17,268 bases of DNA from Pseudomonadota bacterium (GTDB taxonomy: Bacteria > Pseudomonadota > Alphaproteobacteria > Caulobacterales > Caulobacteraceae): NCBI GenBank assembly GCA_023416055.1, contig JAEZIH010000302.1:1-17268 (forward strand), written 5' to 3'. Of the stretch, positions 7,143-14,560 are shown in pieces. The notes below the pieces were generated by a model. It saw only the letters and a list, made by a program, of their open reading frames with translations, was not told where the DNA came from and did no database searches. Both the position numbers and the translations under genes were made by a program. The stretch's first letter is position 1; every line of letters starts with the position of its first letter.

Positions 7143-7170
7143 TTGGCGCGGGGTTGTCCGCTGGTGTAGA
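7143..7170 (+). promoter_or_regulatory. Candidate promoter for bamD
   Basis: TTGGCG (7143-7148) and TGTAGA (7165-7170) lie 16 bases apart on the plus strand, about 50 bases ahead of the bamD ATG. The site is back-to-back with the prs promoter candidate. It is a pattern match only. Confidence 0.3.
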
Positions 7171-7222
7171 GATCGCGTCACGTTTCCGGGGGCGCCGACG
7201 GGAAGACGCCCGCCGGCCTGTC

Positions 7223-8083
7223 ATGTTGAGGTCGTCCTTGCCTGCTTCGAAGTTTCGCGCCGGTCTGATCCTGTCGGCTGTGGCCGTCGCCGCCCTCACG
7301 GTCTCCGCCTGCGGCAACCGCGGCAACCGGCCCCGGCTGGCCTACGAAGAGCGCCCCGTAGAGGCCCTCTACAACACCGGCTACCAGCGGCTGGAAAGCC
7401 GTCGCTGGAGCGATGCGATCGACTACTTCCAGGAGGTCGAGCGGCAGCATCCCTATTCGGAGTGGTCGCGTCGCGCGATCCTGATGCAGATCTACGCCCA
7501 CTACCAGGCGAACAACTACGTCGACGCCATCGCCGCGGCGGACCGGTTCATCCAGCTGTTTCCGGGTAATCCCAGTGCGCCCTACGCCTTCTACATGAAG
7601 GCGTTGTGCAACTTCGAACGCATCACCGACGTCGGCCGGGACCAGGGCTACGCCCAAGCGGCGCTGGACGGCCTGCGCGACGTGGCCCGCCGCTACCCGG
7701 GCACCTCCTACGCCATCGACGCCACGGTCAAGATCGACATGGTCAACGACCAGCTGGCCGGCAAGGAGATGGCCATCGGCCGCTATTATCAGCGCGCCGG
7801 CCAGCCTCTGGCGGCCCTGAATCGCTACAAGACGGTGATCGACAATGAAGCGTATCAGCGCACCTCGCATACGCCCGAGGCCCTGTTCCGCCTGGTCGAG
7901 GTGAACCTGTCGCTTGGCCTTCAGGAAGAGGCCACCCGCAACGGCGCAGTGCTGGGCCACAACTATCCGGGCAGCCCGTGGTACGCCGAGGCCTACGCGC
8001 TGCTGACCGAACAGGGCCGCCGCCCCGACGTGGAGCCGGAAGGCAAGCGCGAGAGCTGGCTGCGCCGGATCATCCCGGGCTGA
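7223..8083 (+). CDS. bamD: Outer membrane protein assembly factor BamD
   Basis: The protein has 286 residues and is the essential lipoprotein partner of BamA in inserting beta-barrel proteins into the outer membrane. The signal peptide ends in lipobox VSAC (Cys30). Tetratricopeptide-type repeats follow, for example ALYNTGYQRLESRRWSDAI, then EVERQHPYSEW and RFIQLFPGNPSAPYAFYMKA, the recognisable BamD N-terminal core. The C-terminal part has FRLVEVNLSLGL and GHNYPGSPWYAEAY. The ATG at 7223 gives a proper signal peptide, but no convincing Shine-Dalgarno is seen within 15 bases; upstream in-frame codons would only add charged residues. recN follows in the same direction after 142 bases, the conserved alphaproteobacterial order. 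That gap holds nothing clear beyond short GC-rich repeats. Confidence 0.95.
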   Translation: MLRSSLPASKFRAGLILSAVAVAALTVSACGNRGNRPRLAYEERPVEALYNTGYQRLESRRWSDAIDYFQEVERQHPYSEWSRRAILMQIYAHYQANNYVDAIAAADRFIQLFPGNPSAPYAFYMKALCNFERITDVGRDQGYAQAALDGLRDVARRYPGTSYAIDATVKIDMVNDQLAGKEMAIGRYYQRAGQPLAALNRYKTVIDNEAYQRTSHTPEALFRLVEVNLSLGLQEEATRNGAVLGHNYPGSPWYAEAYALLTEQGRRPDVEPEGKRESWLRRIIPG

Positions 8084-8225
8084 CGTTTCCGTTCTGTTCC
8101 TCTAGCCTCGGCCTTGCCGGGGGCGGCCGTTGCTTCGCATCCTCCGGCGTCGTCGGAGACCGATTCGCCTTGTCCAGTCCGCCTGATCGCCGCTCCGCCT
8201 GTCTGCGCCGTGCCGGGAGCCGCCC

Positions 8226-9932
8226 GTGCTGACCACCCTGTCCATCCGTGACATCGTGCTGGTGGACGTGCTCGATCTTGAGGTCGAGAAGGGTCTGACG
8301 GTGCTGACGGGCGAGACCGGAGCCGGCAAGTCGATCATCCTCGACGCCCTGGGCCTTGCCCTGGGGGCCCGCGCCGACGCCGGCCTCATCCGCGCGGGGG
8401 CGAAGCAGGCCTCGGCCACCGCCGTCTTCACCGCCCCTGACGACTCCACCCTGATCGACCTGATCTCGGAAAAGGGCTTCGAGGTCGCGCCGGGCGAGGA
8501 GCTGATCCTGCGCCGCACCCTGTCGGCCGACGGCCGCAGCCGCGCCTTCGTCAACGACCAGCCGGCCGGCGTCGCGGCCCTGCGCGAGATCGGCCAGGCC
8601 CTGGTCGAGGTGCACGGACAGCACGAGACCGTCGGCCTGCTGGACTGGAAGACCCATCGGACGCTGCTGGACAACTATGGGGGATTGCAGCCTCAGCTGG
8701 AGGGCGTCGCCGCCGCCGCCGAACGGCTCAGGGCCGCCGAACAGACCGTGGCCCAGCTGAAGGCCTCCGCCGCCGAGGCCGCGGCTCACAAGGAGGAGCT
8801 GGAGCAGAACCTCGCCGATCTCGACGCCCTCGACCCGCGCGCCGACGAGGAGACCGAACTGGCTGGCGAACGCGCCCTGCTGGGGGCCGCCGAAAAGGCC
8901 ATCGCCGACCTGTCCGACGCCCGCAGCTCGCTGGGTGGGGACAAGCTGTCGCGCAACCTGGCCGCCGCCCTGCGCGCCGTCGAACACGCCCGCCAGCGGG
9001 CCGTCCAGGCCGGGACCGAACCCGACCATCCCCTGCTGCAGAAGCTGACCAGCGCCGCCGAGGCCATCGACCGGACGCTGGTCGAGGCGGAGGAGGCGAT
9101 AGCCTGCGTCGACGCCGCCGCCGACGCCTTCGACTTCGAACCCGGCCGGTTGGACAAGGCCGAGGAACGGCTGTTCGCCCTGCGCGCAGCCGCCCGGAAA
9201 CTGAACAGTTCCGTCGAGCTGCTGCCGACGCTGCGCGAACGGTTCCGGGAGCAGCTGCGGCTGATCGAGGACGGGGCTGAGGCCATCGTCGCCGCCGACC
9301 GCGCCGCCTCGGCCGCTCGCGAGGCCTATGACGTGGCCGCCCTCATGCTGACTTCGGCCCGTGAGGCCGCGGCCGAGCGCCTGACCGAGGCTGTCATGGG
9401 CGAGCTGGGCCCGTTGAAGCTGGAACGGGCCCGTTTCCGCGTCGCCTTCGAGCCGGTGGCCGAAGGCCGGCGAGGTCCGCTTGGCGCGGAAACTGTGCGG
9501 TTCGAAATCGCCACGAATGCGGGCACGGCCTTCGGACCTCTGGACGCCATCGCCTCGGGCGGCGAACTGGCCCGCTTCGCCCTCGCCATGAAAGCGGCGC
9601 TGGCCGGCCGTGAGGACCAGCGCCAGCCGGTGATGATCTTCGACGAGGTCGACCAGGGCGTCGGCGGCGCCGTGGCCGAGGCCGTCGGCGTCCGTCTGCA
9701 GCGACTGTCGCAAGGCGCCCAGGTGCTGGTCGTCACCCATAGTCCGCAGGTCGCGGCGCGCGGCCATGCCCACTGGAAGGTGCGCAAGGCTGACCGCGAC
9801 GGCCTGACTACCACGACGGTCGACGTTCTGGACCCCGCCGCACGCCGCGAGGAGATCGCCCGCATGCTGTCGGGAGCCCAGATCACCGACGAGGCGAGGG
9901 CTGCGGCGAGGGCCCTGATCGGCCAGGCCTAG
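8226..9932 (+). CDS. recN: DNA repair protein RecN
   Basis: The protein has 568 residues, the usual RecN size. It is a cytoplasmic SMC-like ATPase acting in double-strand break repair. The Walker A GETGAGKS is at residues 29-36. A long Ala/Glu-rich, coiled-coil-prone middle region (about 150-370) follows, then the ABC signature ASGGELARF near 441 and Walker B VMIFDEVDQG near 469. The H-loop VVTHSPQVAA is near 502, where RecN typically has THLPQVA. The GTG start has GGGAG 7 bases upstream. It follows bamD and ends convergent to the gene at 9929-10834, sharing bases of the stop codons. I did not find a clear LexA box immediately ahead of it. Confidence 0.97.
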   Translation: MLTTLSIRDIVLVDVLDLEVEKGLTVLTGETGAGKSIILDALGLALGARADAGLIRAGAKQASATAVFTAPDDSTLIDLISEKGFEVAPGEELILRRTLSADGRSRAFVNDQPAGVAALREIGQALVEVHGQHETVGLLDWKTHRTLLDNYGGLQPQLEGVAAAAERLRAAEQTVAQLKASAAEAAAHKEELEQNLADLDALDPRADEETELAGERALLGAAEKAIADLSDARSSLGGDKLSRNLAAALRAVEHARQRAVQAGTEPDHPLLQKLTSAAEAIDRTLVEAEEAIACVDAAADAFDFEPGRLDKAEERLFALRAAARKLNSSVELLPTLRERFREQLRLIEDGAEAIVAADRAASAAREAYDVAALMLTSAREAAAERLTEAVMGELGPLKLERARFRVAFEPVAEGRRGPLGAETVRFEIATNAGTAFGPLDAIASGGELARFALAMKAALAGREDQRQPVMIFDEVDQGVGGAVAEAVGVRLQRLSQGAQVLVVTHSPQVAARGHAHWKVRKADRDGLTTTTVDVLDPAARREEIARMLSGAQITDEARAAARALIGQA

Positions 9933-10834
9933 GCCCCGAGGATCCAGCCCTCTTCCTGTTCGACCTTGGCGATGAGGGCTTCGTCGGCGCCCTTCGGCGG
10001 CGCGAAGGCCTTCGACAGGTCGCCGGCCTCGTCCATCTTCGCCAGGGCCTCAGCCGTGGCGCGGACCTGGGCCTGGTCCTTGAACTCGCCGATCTGCGGC
10101 TTGGCGTCGAACATCGAAGGCCAGACCTCGACGACGAGGGCCGACAGCGGCTCGACGTCCTCGGCGTTCAGGGCACGCCAGCCGGTGCCGAAGGGCCAGA
10201 CCGCGCCGGACGGGCCGAGGCTGTCCAGCAGGCGGCGCACGGCCGGAATGCCCACCAGGGTCTGCCCGCCGACCGCGCCGGCGCCGTGCATCTGCCAGAC
10301 GCTCTTGGGCTGCAGCCGACCCTTGCGCACGGCGTCCTCGGTGGCCCGGAACTCGGGGATGTCGGTCCCGGCCCCGGCCGGGGGCTTGGTCGTGGTCAGC
10401 CAGCGCTGGGCCTGCTTGGCCGGCGCGCCCCACATCGGCCACGGGTTGTCGGTCATCAGCCGGTTGATCTTGGCCGCGACCTGGTAGCGGTTGTTGGCGT
10501 TGTCCGGCTTGTCGACCACGTTCGAGGCGATGAATTTCCACATCGCCTGCCACGGCGTGCCCGCCAGCTTCAGCCGTTCGGCGGTGCCGGCCGGATAGCC
10601 GAAATTGAAATCGAACCCGACCAGCACCCGGTCTCCGCGCTTGCGGTGGTCGGCCAGCAGCGATGCGAGCAGCTTCTCGCCCTCGGCGCGCGTGGCGACG
10701 TTGTGGGTCTCGGTATAGAGGCGGAAGCGGACGTCGCGCTTGGCCACGCCGATCCACACCGACTGATCGCCCAGCTTCTTGCCTTCGGCGGCGGTCCAGT
10801 CGGCGATGATGTAGGCGTCAAACAGGCGGGCCAC
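9929..10834 (-). CDS. Conserved hypothetical protein, likely RNase H-like fold (DUF429-like)
   Basis: The protein has 301 residues. I start it at GTG 10832-10834, which has GGAG 8 bases upstream; a TTG start 22 codons earlier would add an unconserved segment. The N-terminus MARLFDAYIIADWTA with Asp12, and LVGFDFNFGYPAG with Asp75, resemble the paired acidic strands of RNase H-like folds in DUF429-type proteins. Homologues that I recall are sometimes labelled molybdopterin guanine dinucleotide synthesis proteins, a name I would not trust. A long central region is rich in Trp (MWGAPAKQAQRW and similar). No signal peptide or membrane segment is present, so it is probably cytoplasmic. It is the last gene of the xthA-led minus-strand run. 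Its TAG overlaps the TAG of recN within a palindromic CTAG. Fold and function are inferences. Confidence 0.75.
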   Translation of the reverse strand: MARLFDAYIIADWTAAEGKKLGDQSVWIGVAKRDVRFRLYTETHNVATRAEGEKLLASLLADHRKRGDRVLVGFDFNFGYPAGTAERLKLAGTPWQAMWKFIASNVVDKPDNANNRYQVAAKINRLMTDNPWPMWGAPAKQAQRWLTTTKPPAGAGTDIPEFRATEDAVRKGRLQPKSVWQMHGAGAVGGQTLVGIPAVRRLLDSLGPSGAVWPFGTGWRALNAEDVEPLSALVVEVWPSMFDAKPQIGEFKDQAQVRATAEALAKMDEAGDLSKAFAPPKGADEALIAKVEQEEGWILGA

Positions 10835-10913
10835 GGCGGGCGCTCCGGAACTCGGGTAAAGGGATGGGGGCTTCCTAGTCTCCTCCCCGGTGCGCAGCAA
10901 TGGGGGCGGGAGC

Positions 10914-11429
10914 TCAGCCCTTGAGCAGCGCCTCGAGGTGAGACAGCCAGCGGCGGCCCAGCCGCAGGGCCTCGCCCGGCGAGCCGGTCTGGACGGGCAG
11001 GGTCGCGTCCCACAGGGAAAGCTCGAACTCGGGGTGGCGCGCGTCGTTGAACATCAGACGCAGCACGACCTGCTCGGCGTCGGGGGCGAGGATGTCCAGC
11101 GACTTGCGCGTCTCGCCGCGGCGCACCCGGGCGACGACGTGGCCGTCGACGATGATCTCGCCGCCGTCGATTTCCTCGAAAGCGTAGACCAGCCCCGTGG
11201 CCCCGCGGTTCCAGAGCACCGCGACCTGGGCGCCGTCGAAATCGAGGCCAGCGGCCCGCCCTTCAGCGGGGGAGAGGGCCTCGGCTTCCGGCGCGCCCCC
11301 CAGGGACTTGAGGAGCGCGCGCCGCATGCGCCGCAGGGGCTCCATCCACCAAGCGAGGACGAGCACGGCGGTGGTCAGGGCGGCCGCCGCCAAGGCCACG
11401 AGCAGTATGACCCGCAGCGCCTCGGCCAT
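10914..11429 (-). CDS. Small hypothetical protein with one N-terminal membrane segment
   Basis: The protein has 171 residues and no family that I recognise. Residues 5-28 form one hydrophobic helix (VILLVALAAAALTTAVLVLA core), followed by a basic stretch EPLRRMRRALLKS, so the C-terminal part is probably cytoplasmic. The soluble part alternates beta-type strands (GLDFDGAQVAVLWN, GEIIVDGHVVARVRRGE) and ends in a helix with LGRRWLSHLEALL. The ATG lies one base after the TGA of xthA, pointing to translational coupling with that gene; only a weak GGCGGA precedes it. The stop is about 80 bases ahead of the RNase H-like gene. Whether it serves DNA repair with XthA is speculation based on coupling alone. 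Confidence 0.8.
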   Translation of the reverse strand: MAEALRVILLVALAAAALTTAVLVLAWWMEPLRRMRRALLKSLGGAPEAEALSPAEGRAAGLDFDGAQVAVLWNRGATGLVYAFEEIDGGEIIVDGHVVARVRRGETRKSLDILAPDAEQVVLRLMFNDARHPEFELSLWDATLPVQTGSPGEALRLGRRWLSHLEALLKG

Positions 11430-11430
11430 G

Positions 11431-12228
11431 TCAGTCCGCCAGTTCTACGATGACCGGGACGTGGTCCGACGGCTTGTCCATGTCCCGTGCTTCACGATGC
11501 GTTTCGACGCCGCGGAAGCGATCTGCGGCTTGGGGCGAGAGCAGGTGGAAGTCGATGCGGATGCCGTGATCGCGCTGCCAGGCCCCGGCCTGGTAGTCCC
11601 AGAAGGTGTAGGTCCCCGGCGGCTGCTTGCCGAGCTCGCCCGCATCGTAGAGGCCGAGGTGCCGTAGCGAGCGGAAGGCGGCCTGGCTCTCGGGCTGGAA
11701 CAGGGCGTCGTCGACCCAGGCGGAGAGATTGCGAGCGTCCTGCGGGGTGGGGATGACGTTGTAGTCGCCGCAGAGAGTGAAGGCCTCCTCCAGCGCCAGC
11801 AGGTCGCGGGCATGGGTCTGCAGGCGGCGGAACCACGCCAGCTTGTAGTCGAACTTGACGGTGCCGACCGGATTGCCGTTGGGCAGGTAGATGCACCCGA
11901 CCCGCACGGGCCGGGCCGTCTCCACGACCGCCTCGATGTAGCGCGACTGCTCCGCTTCGGCCTCATGTCCCGAGGCGTCCATGCCCGGCAGGCCGCGGCG
12001 CACGTCCGACAGGGGATGCTTCGACAGGATGGCGACGCCGTTATAGCTCTTCTGGCCGTGCGTCTCGACATTGTAGCCCAGGCTCTCGAAGGCCTCGCGA
12101 GGGAATTTCTCGTCGACGCACTTGATTTCCTGCAGACAGGCGACGTCCGGGGCGGCGGCCTCCAGCCAGGCCAGAACGGTCGGCAGGCGGGCGTTGACCG
12201 AGTTCACGTTCCAGGTGGCGATGCGCAT
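11431..12228 (-). CDS. xthA: Exodeoxyribonuclease III (AP endonuclease)
   Basis: The protein has 265 residues (E. coli ExoIII 268). It is a cytoplasmic Mg-dependent enzyme that cuts at abasic sites and degrades 3' ends. It starts with MRIATWNVNSVNAR, giving Asn7. Metal ligand Glu34 is in CLQEIKC, GDYNV carries Asp155 and Asn157, GIRIDF carries Asp226, and the catalytic pair Asp255-His256 is in SDHVPV. All catalytic residues expected of the endonuclease/exonuclease/phosphatase fold are visible. No Shine-Dalgarno precedes the ATG, and a promoter-like element ends 8 bases ahead of it, suggesting a leaderless mRNA. A second ATG 7 bases upstream is out of frame. It heads a probable three-gene operon. 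Confidence 0.97.
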   Translation of the reverse strand: MRIATWNVNSVNARLPTVLAWLEAAAPDVACLQEIKCVDEKFPREAFESLGYNVETHGQKSYNGVAILSKHPLSDVRRGLPGMDASGHEAEAEQSRYIEAVVETARPVRVGCIYLPNGNPVGTVKFDYKLAWFRRLQTHARDLLALEEAFTLCGDYNVIPTPQDARNLSAWVDDALFQPESQAAFRSLRHLGLYDAGELGKQPPGTYTFWDYQAGAWQRDHGIRIDFHLLSPQAADRFRGVETHREARDMDKPSDHVPVIVELAD

Positions 12229-12236
12229 GCGCCATG

Positions 12237-12264
12237 ATTAGGGCGCGTCGGGGGACTCTGTGAA
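12237..12264 (-). promoter_or_regulatory. Candidate promoter for xthA, positioned for leaderless transcription
   Basis: On the minus strand TTCACA (12259-12264), a 16-base spacer and CCTAAT (12237-12242) are followed by 8 bases and then the xthA ATG. This places the expected start of transcription on or next to the A of the start codon. It agrees with the absence of a ribosome-binding site. Confidence 0.35.
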
Positions 12265-12286
12265 GCGGCGACCGCGCAAACGAAAA

Positions 12287-12311
12287 CGCCCCGGAGCTAA
12301 ACTCCGGGGCG
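12287..12311 (-). terminator. Intrinsic terminator of the three-repeat secreted protein gene
   Basis: CGCCCCGGAG (12287-12296) and CTCCGGGGCG (12302-12311) form a perfect 10-bp stem with a 5-base loop. On the minus strand the stem is followed directly by TTTTCGTTT. It lies 22 bases past the stop of the gene at 12334-13335 and upstream of the xthA promoter candidate, so it insulates the two units. Confidence 0.8.
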
Positions 12312-12333
12312 CTGTCTTCGGCCTGAGGCGGCC

Positions 12334-13335
12334 TTACTGCTCAGTGGTCGCCGGGGCAGCGGCGGTCAGAGTGCACCCGCCGGCGATGTTCGCCGCTTCC
12401 TCGCAGGTGTGCACCCGCTGGGCGGTGAAGGTGTTTCCCACTCGGGCGAAGTAGCCGTCGCCAGCGCCGCACTTCACTTCGTAGACGGTCAGGCTCTGGG
12501 CGTCCCGGCCGACGCGACGAGCCTGTTGCACATCGCACGCGGCGGCGGGGGTGTTCGCCAGAATCCGCCCCCAGGCGCCCTTGATCTGCTCCTCGGTGGA
12601 GTAGCGGCAGGCCTCCTGCATGAGGGCCAGATCCCAGCACGGCGTGGCCTGCCAGGCGTCGCCGGCCTTCTCCAGCCAGAAGCCGTCGCGCCCGGCGCAG
12701 GCGATCTCGTAGATGGTGTTGCCGGCGGTGCTCTTGCCGATGGCCGAGCCCTTCTCAACGGTGCAGTCGGTGACGCCGGCGGCCCGCGAGTAGGCCGTCA
12801 GAACGGGCACGGGGTCGAGGTTTACCGGCAGGGTGCACTGCTGGCCGACGTCGGCGGCCGGATCGCGCAGTCGATTGGTCTCGGCCTGGCCGGCCAGTTC
12901 AAGGCAGTTGAAGGTCTGGGGCGGGGTGGAGCTCACCGCGAGGTACCCGGGGCCTTCCGAGCAGACGGCCTCATAGGTGGAGTGTTGCTCGACGGTGACC
13001 CCAAGCAAGGTGGCCTCCGAAACCTGGCAGCTGACGCCGGCGGCCGTCAGCAAGGCCTGGGCGGCGGCCTTGTTTTCCTCGGGCGTGGCCGCGGTCGCCT
13101 GTTGGGTGTTCTGCTGTTCCTCACGGCCGCGGCGGCGTTCGCGACGCTCGCGGGCGCCGTCGCTGAGACGGCCGGGCAGCACCCGGTCGCCGCGGATGGC
13201 GCCGCTGGCGCGGTCTGACGTGTCGCCAGTGCCCCGCGGATCGTGCGGCGCGACCTGGGCGAGGGTGGGCTGGGCCGAAAGCAGCGCCAGGGCCATCGCG
13301 CCGCCGACCAGCGCGAGCAACTTCTTGTGGAACAC
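12334..13335 (-). CDS. Secreted protein with three four-cysteine repeats, function unknown
   Basis: The protein has 333 residues. I start it at GTG 13333-13335, which has GGAG 7 bases upstream and gives MFHKKLLALVGG, a normal Sec signal peptide with a likely cut after PTLA near residue 26. An in-frame ATG 21 codons earlier would bury that signal. A highly charged Arg/Glu/Gln stretch follows (about 60-80). The remainder holds three related units with cysteines at 103/125/144/167, 191/213/233/243 and 267/289/311/321. The first pair is exactly 22 residues apart in every unit and encloses a TxYExxC-type block followed by GxGY/GFW. The twelve cysteines imply disulfides in the periplasm or outside. 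I recognise no characterised family. The gene is monocistronic: terminator on one side, divergent MBL-fold gene on the other. Confidence 0.85.
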   Translation of the reverse strand: MFHKKLLALVGGAMALALLSAQPTLAQVAPHDPRGTGDTSDRASGAIRGDRVLPGRLSDGARERRERRRGREEQQNTQQATAATPEENKAAAQALLTAAGVSCQVSEATLLGVTVEQHSTYEAVCSEGPGYLAVSSTPPQTFNCLELAGQAETNRLRDPAADVGQQCTLPVNLDPVPVLTAYSRAAGVTDCTVEKGSAIGKSTAGNTIYEIACAGRDGFWLEKAGDAWQATPCWDLALMQEACRYSTEEQIKGAWGRILANTPAAACDVQQARRVGRDAQSLTVYEVKCGAGDGYFARVGNTFTAQRVHTCEEAANIAGGCTLTAAAPATTEQ

Positions 13336-13468
13336 GTTGAAACTCCGGGAAGGACAATCGTCAGGCAAATCCTTGGCCGCGGCATGTGGCGGGGTCAAGG
13401 CGACAGAAACCGGTGGCGCCGGCCTCCAGCTTCGTCATATCCTGCCTAAGTTTCGATTGGAGACTGAC

Positions 13469-14560
13469 TTGGCGGACGGGGTTGCGGCGAGCGAGGTCAA
13501 CGGGCTGGCGCGCGGTGCGCGCGGTCTGATCTATCCGTTCGCCCAGCCTCCCGGCTCGGGCGAGGCGGTCGAGATTACAGACGACGTGGTCTGGATGCGG
13601 TTGGCGATGCCCATCGCCCTGGATCATATCAACGTCTACGCCGTGCGCGACAGCGAGGGGTGGGCCGTAGTCGACACGGGCCTGAATCTTCCGGCCAGTC
13701 GCGACGAATGGGATGCCCTTCTTGCCGGCCCCCTGCGCGGCAGGCCGGTCACCCGGGTGATCTGCACCCATCTGCACCCGGATCACATCGGCCTTGCCGG
13801 CTGGCTGTGCCGCCGTTTCGACGCGCCGCTGGTGATGACCCGGCTCGAGTACGTCATGGCCCGCATGCTGATTGCGGACACGGGCCGCCCGGCGCCCGAG
13901 GAGGGTGATCTCTTCTACCGCGCCGCCGGCTGGGACGAGGGTCAGCTGGAAGGCTATCGCAGCGGCTTCGGCGGGTTTGGGAAGGCGGTCGCCGAACTCC
14001 CCGCCGCCTATGCGCGTATGCGCGACGGTGAACGCCTCACCATCGGCGGTCACGACTGGAGGGTCGTGGTCGGGGAGGGGCACAGCCCCGAGCACGCCTG
14101 CCTGTGGCGGGAGCACGACGGGCTGGTGCTGGGCGGGGACCAGATCCTGCCCCGGATATCCTCAAACGTCTCCGTCTGGCCCACCGAGCCCGACGCCGAT
14201 CCCTTGGGCGACTGGCTGGCTTCGCTGGAGCGCATGAAACACATACTGCCGGAGGACGCGCTGGTGCTTCCGTCCCACGGCGAACCTTTCCGCGGCGCGC
14301 ACACCCGGCTGGACGCCCTTATCCGGGGACACCACACAGCGCTGAAGCGGCTCGAACGGACCCTGGCCCGCCCGTGCAGGGCCGTCGACGTCTTCCCGGC
14401 CCTGTTCGCCCGACCGGTGGGGAGCGGCGTGCTCGGCATGGCCACGGGCGAAAGCCTGGCGCATCTCAACTACCTGCTTCGTCAGGGCCGGGCGAGGCGC
14501 CGGCGCGACGCGGACGGAGTGGACTGGTGGACCGCAATCACTGAGGAGGCAGGGGCGTGA
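13469..14560 (+). CDS. MBL-fold metallohydrolase
   Basis: The protein has 363 residues. I choose the TTG at 13469 because GGAGA lies 5 bases upstream; the frame stays open far upstream, but that part overlaps the divergent secreted-protein gene. The metallo-beta-lactamase core is clear: THLHPDHIG with His101, His103, Asp105 and His106, then GHSPEH, GGDQILPRIS and LPSHGEPF. All are expected metal ligands of the dinuclear zinc site. The N-terminal MRLAMPIALDHINVY segment and the extra C-terminal domain match the long MBL subfamily often annotated as hydroxyacylglutathione-hydrolase- or lactonase-like; the substrate is unknown. The gene overlaps the next one by 4 bases (GTGA), so it is probably translated together with the enoyl-CoA isomerase/hydratase, which hints at acyl-thioester or related metabolism. 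Confidence 0.92.
   Translation: MADGVAASEVNGLARGARGLIYPFAQPPGSGEAVEITDDVVWMRLAMPIALDHINVYAVRDSEGWAVVDTGLNLPASRDEWDALLAGPLRGRPVTRVICTHLHPDHIGLAGWLCRRFDAPLVMTRLEYVMARMLIADTGRPAPEEGDLFYRAAGWDEGQLEGYRSGFGGFGKAVAELPAAYARMRDGERLTIGGHDWRVVVGEGHSPEHACLWREHDGLVLGGDQILPRISSNVSVWPTEPDADPLGDWLASLERMKHILPEDALVLPSHGEPFRGAHTRLDALIRGHHTALKRLERTLARPCRAVDVFPALFARPVGSGVLGMATGESLAHLNYLLRQGRARRRRDADGVDWWTAITEEAGA

Noticed and set aside
8070..9773. 567-codon minus-strand open frame opposite recN
   Set aside because: It mirrors recN almost exactly; recN has full Walker A, signature and Walker B motifs, while this frame has a low-complexity Gly/Gln/Leu-rich product.
12977..13468. Upstream extension of the MBL-fold gene
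   Set aside because: It would run antisense through the secreted-protein gene; TTG 13469 has a well-placed GGAGA and gives a family-like length.
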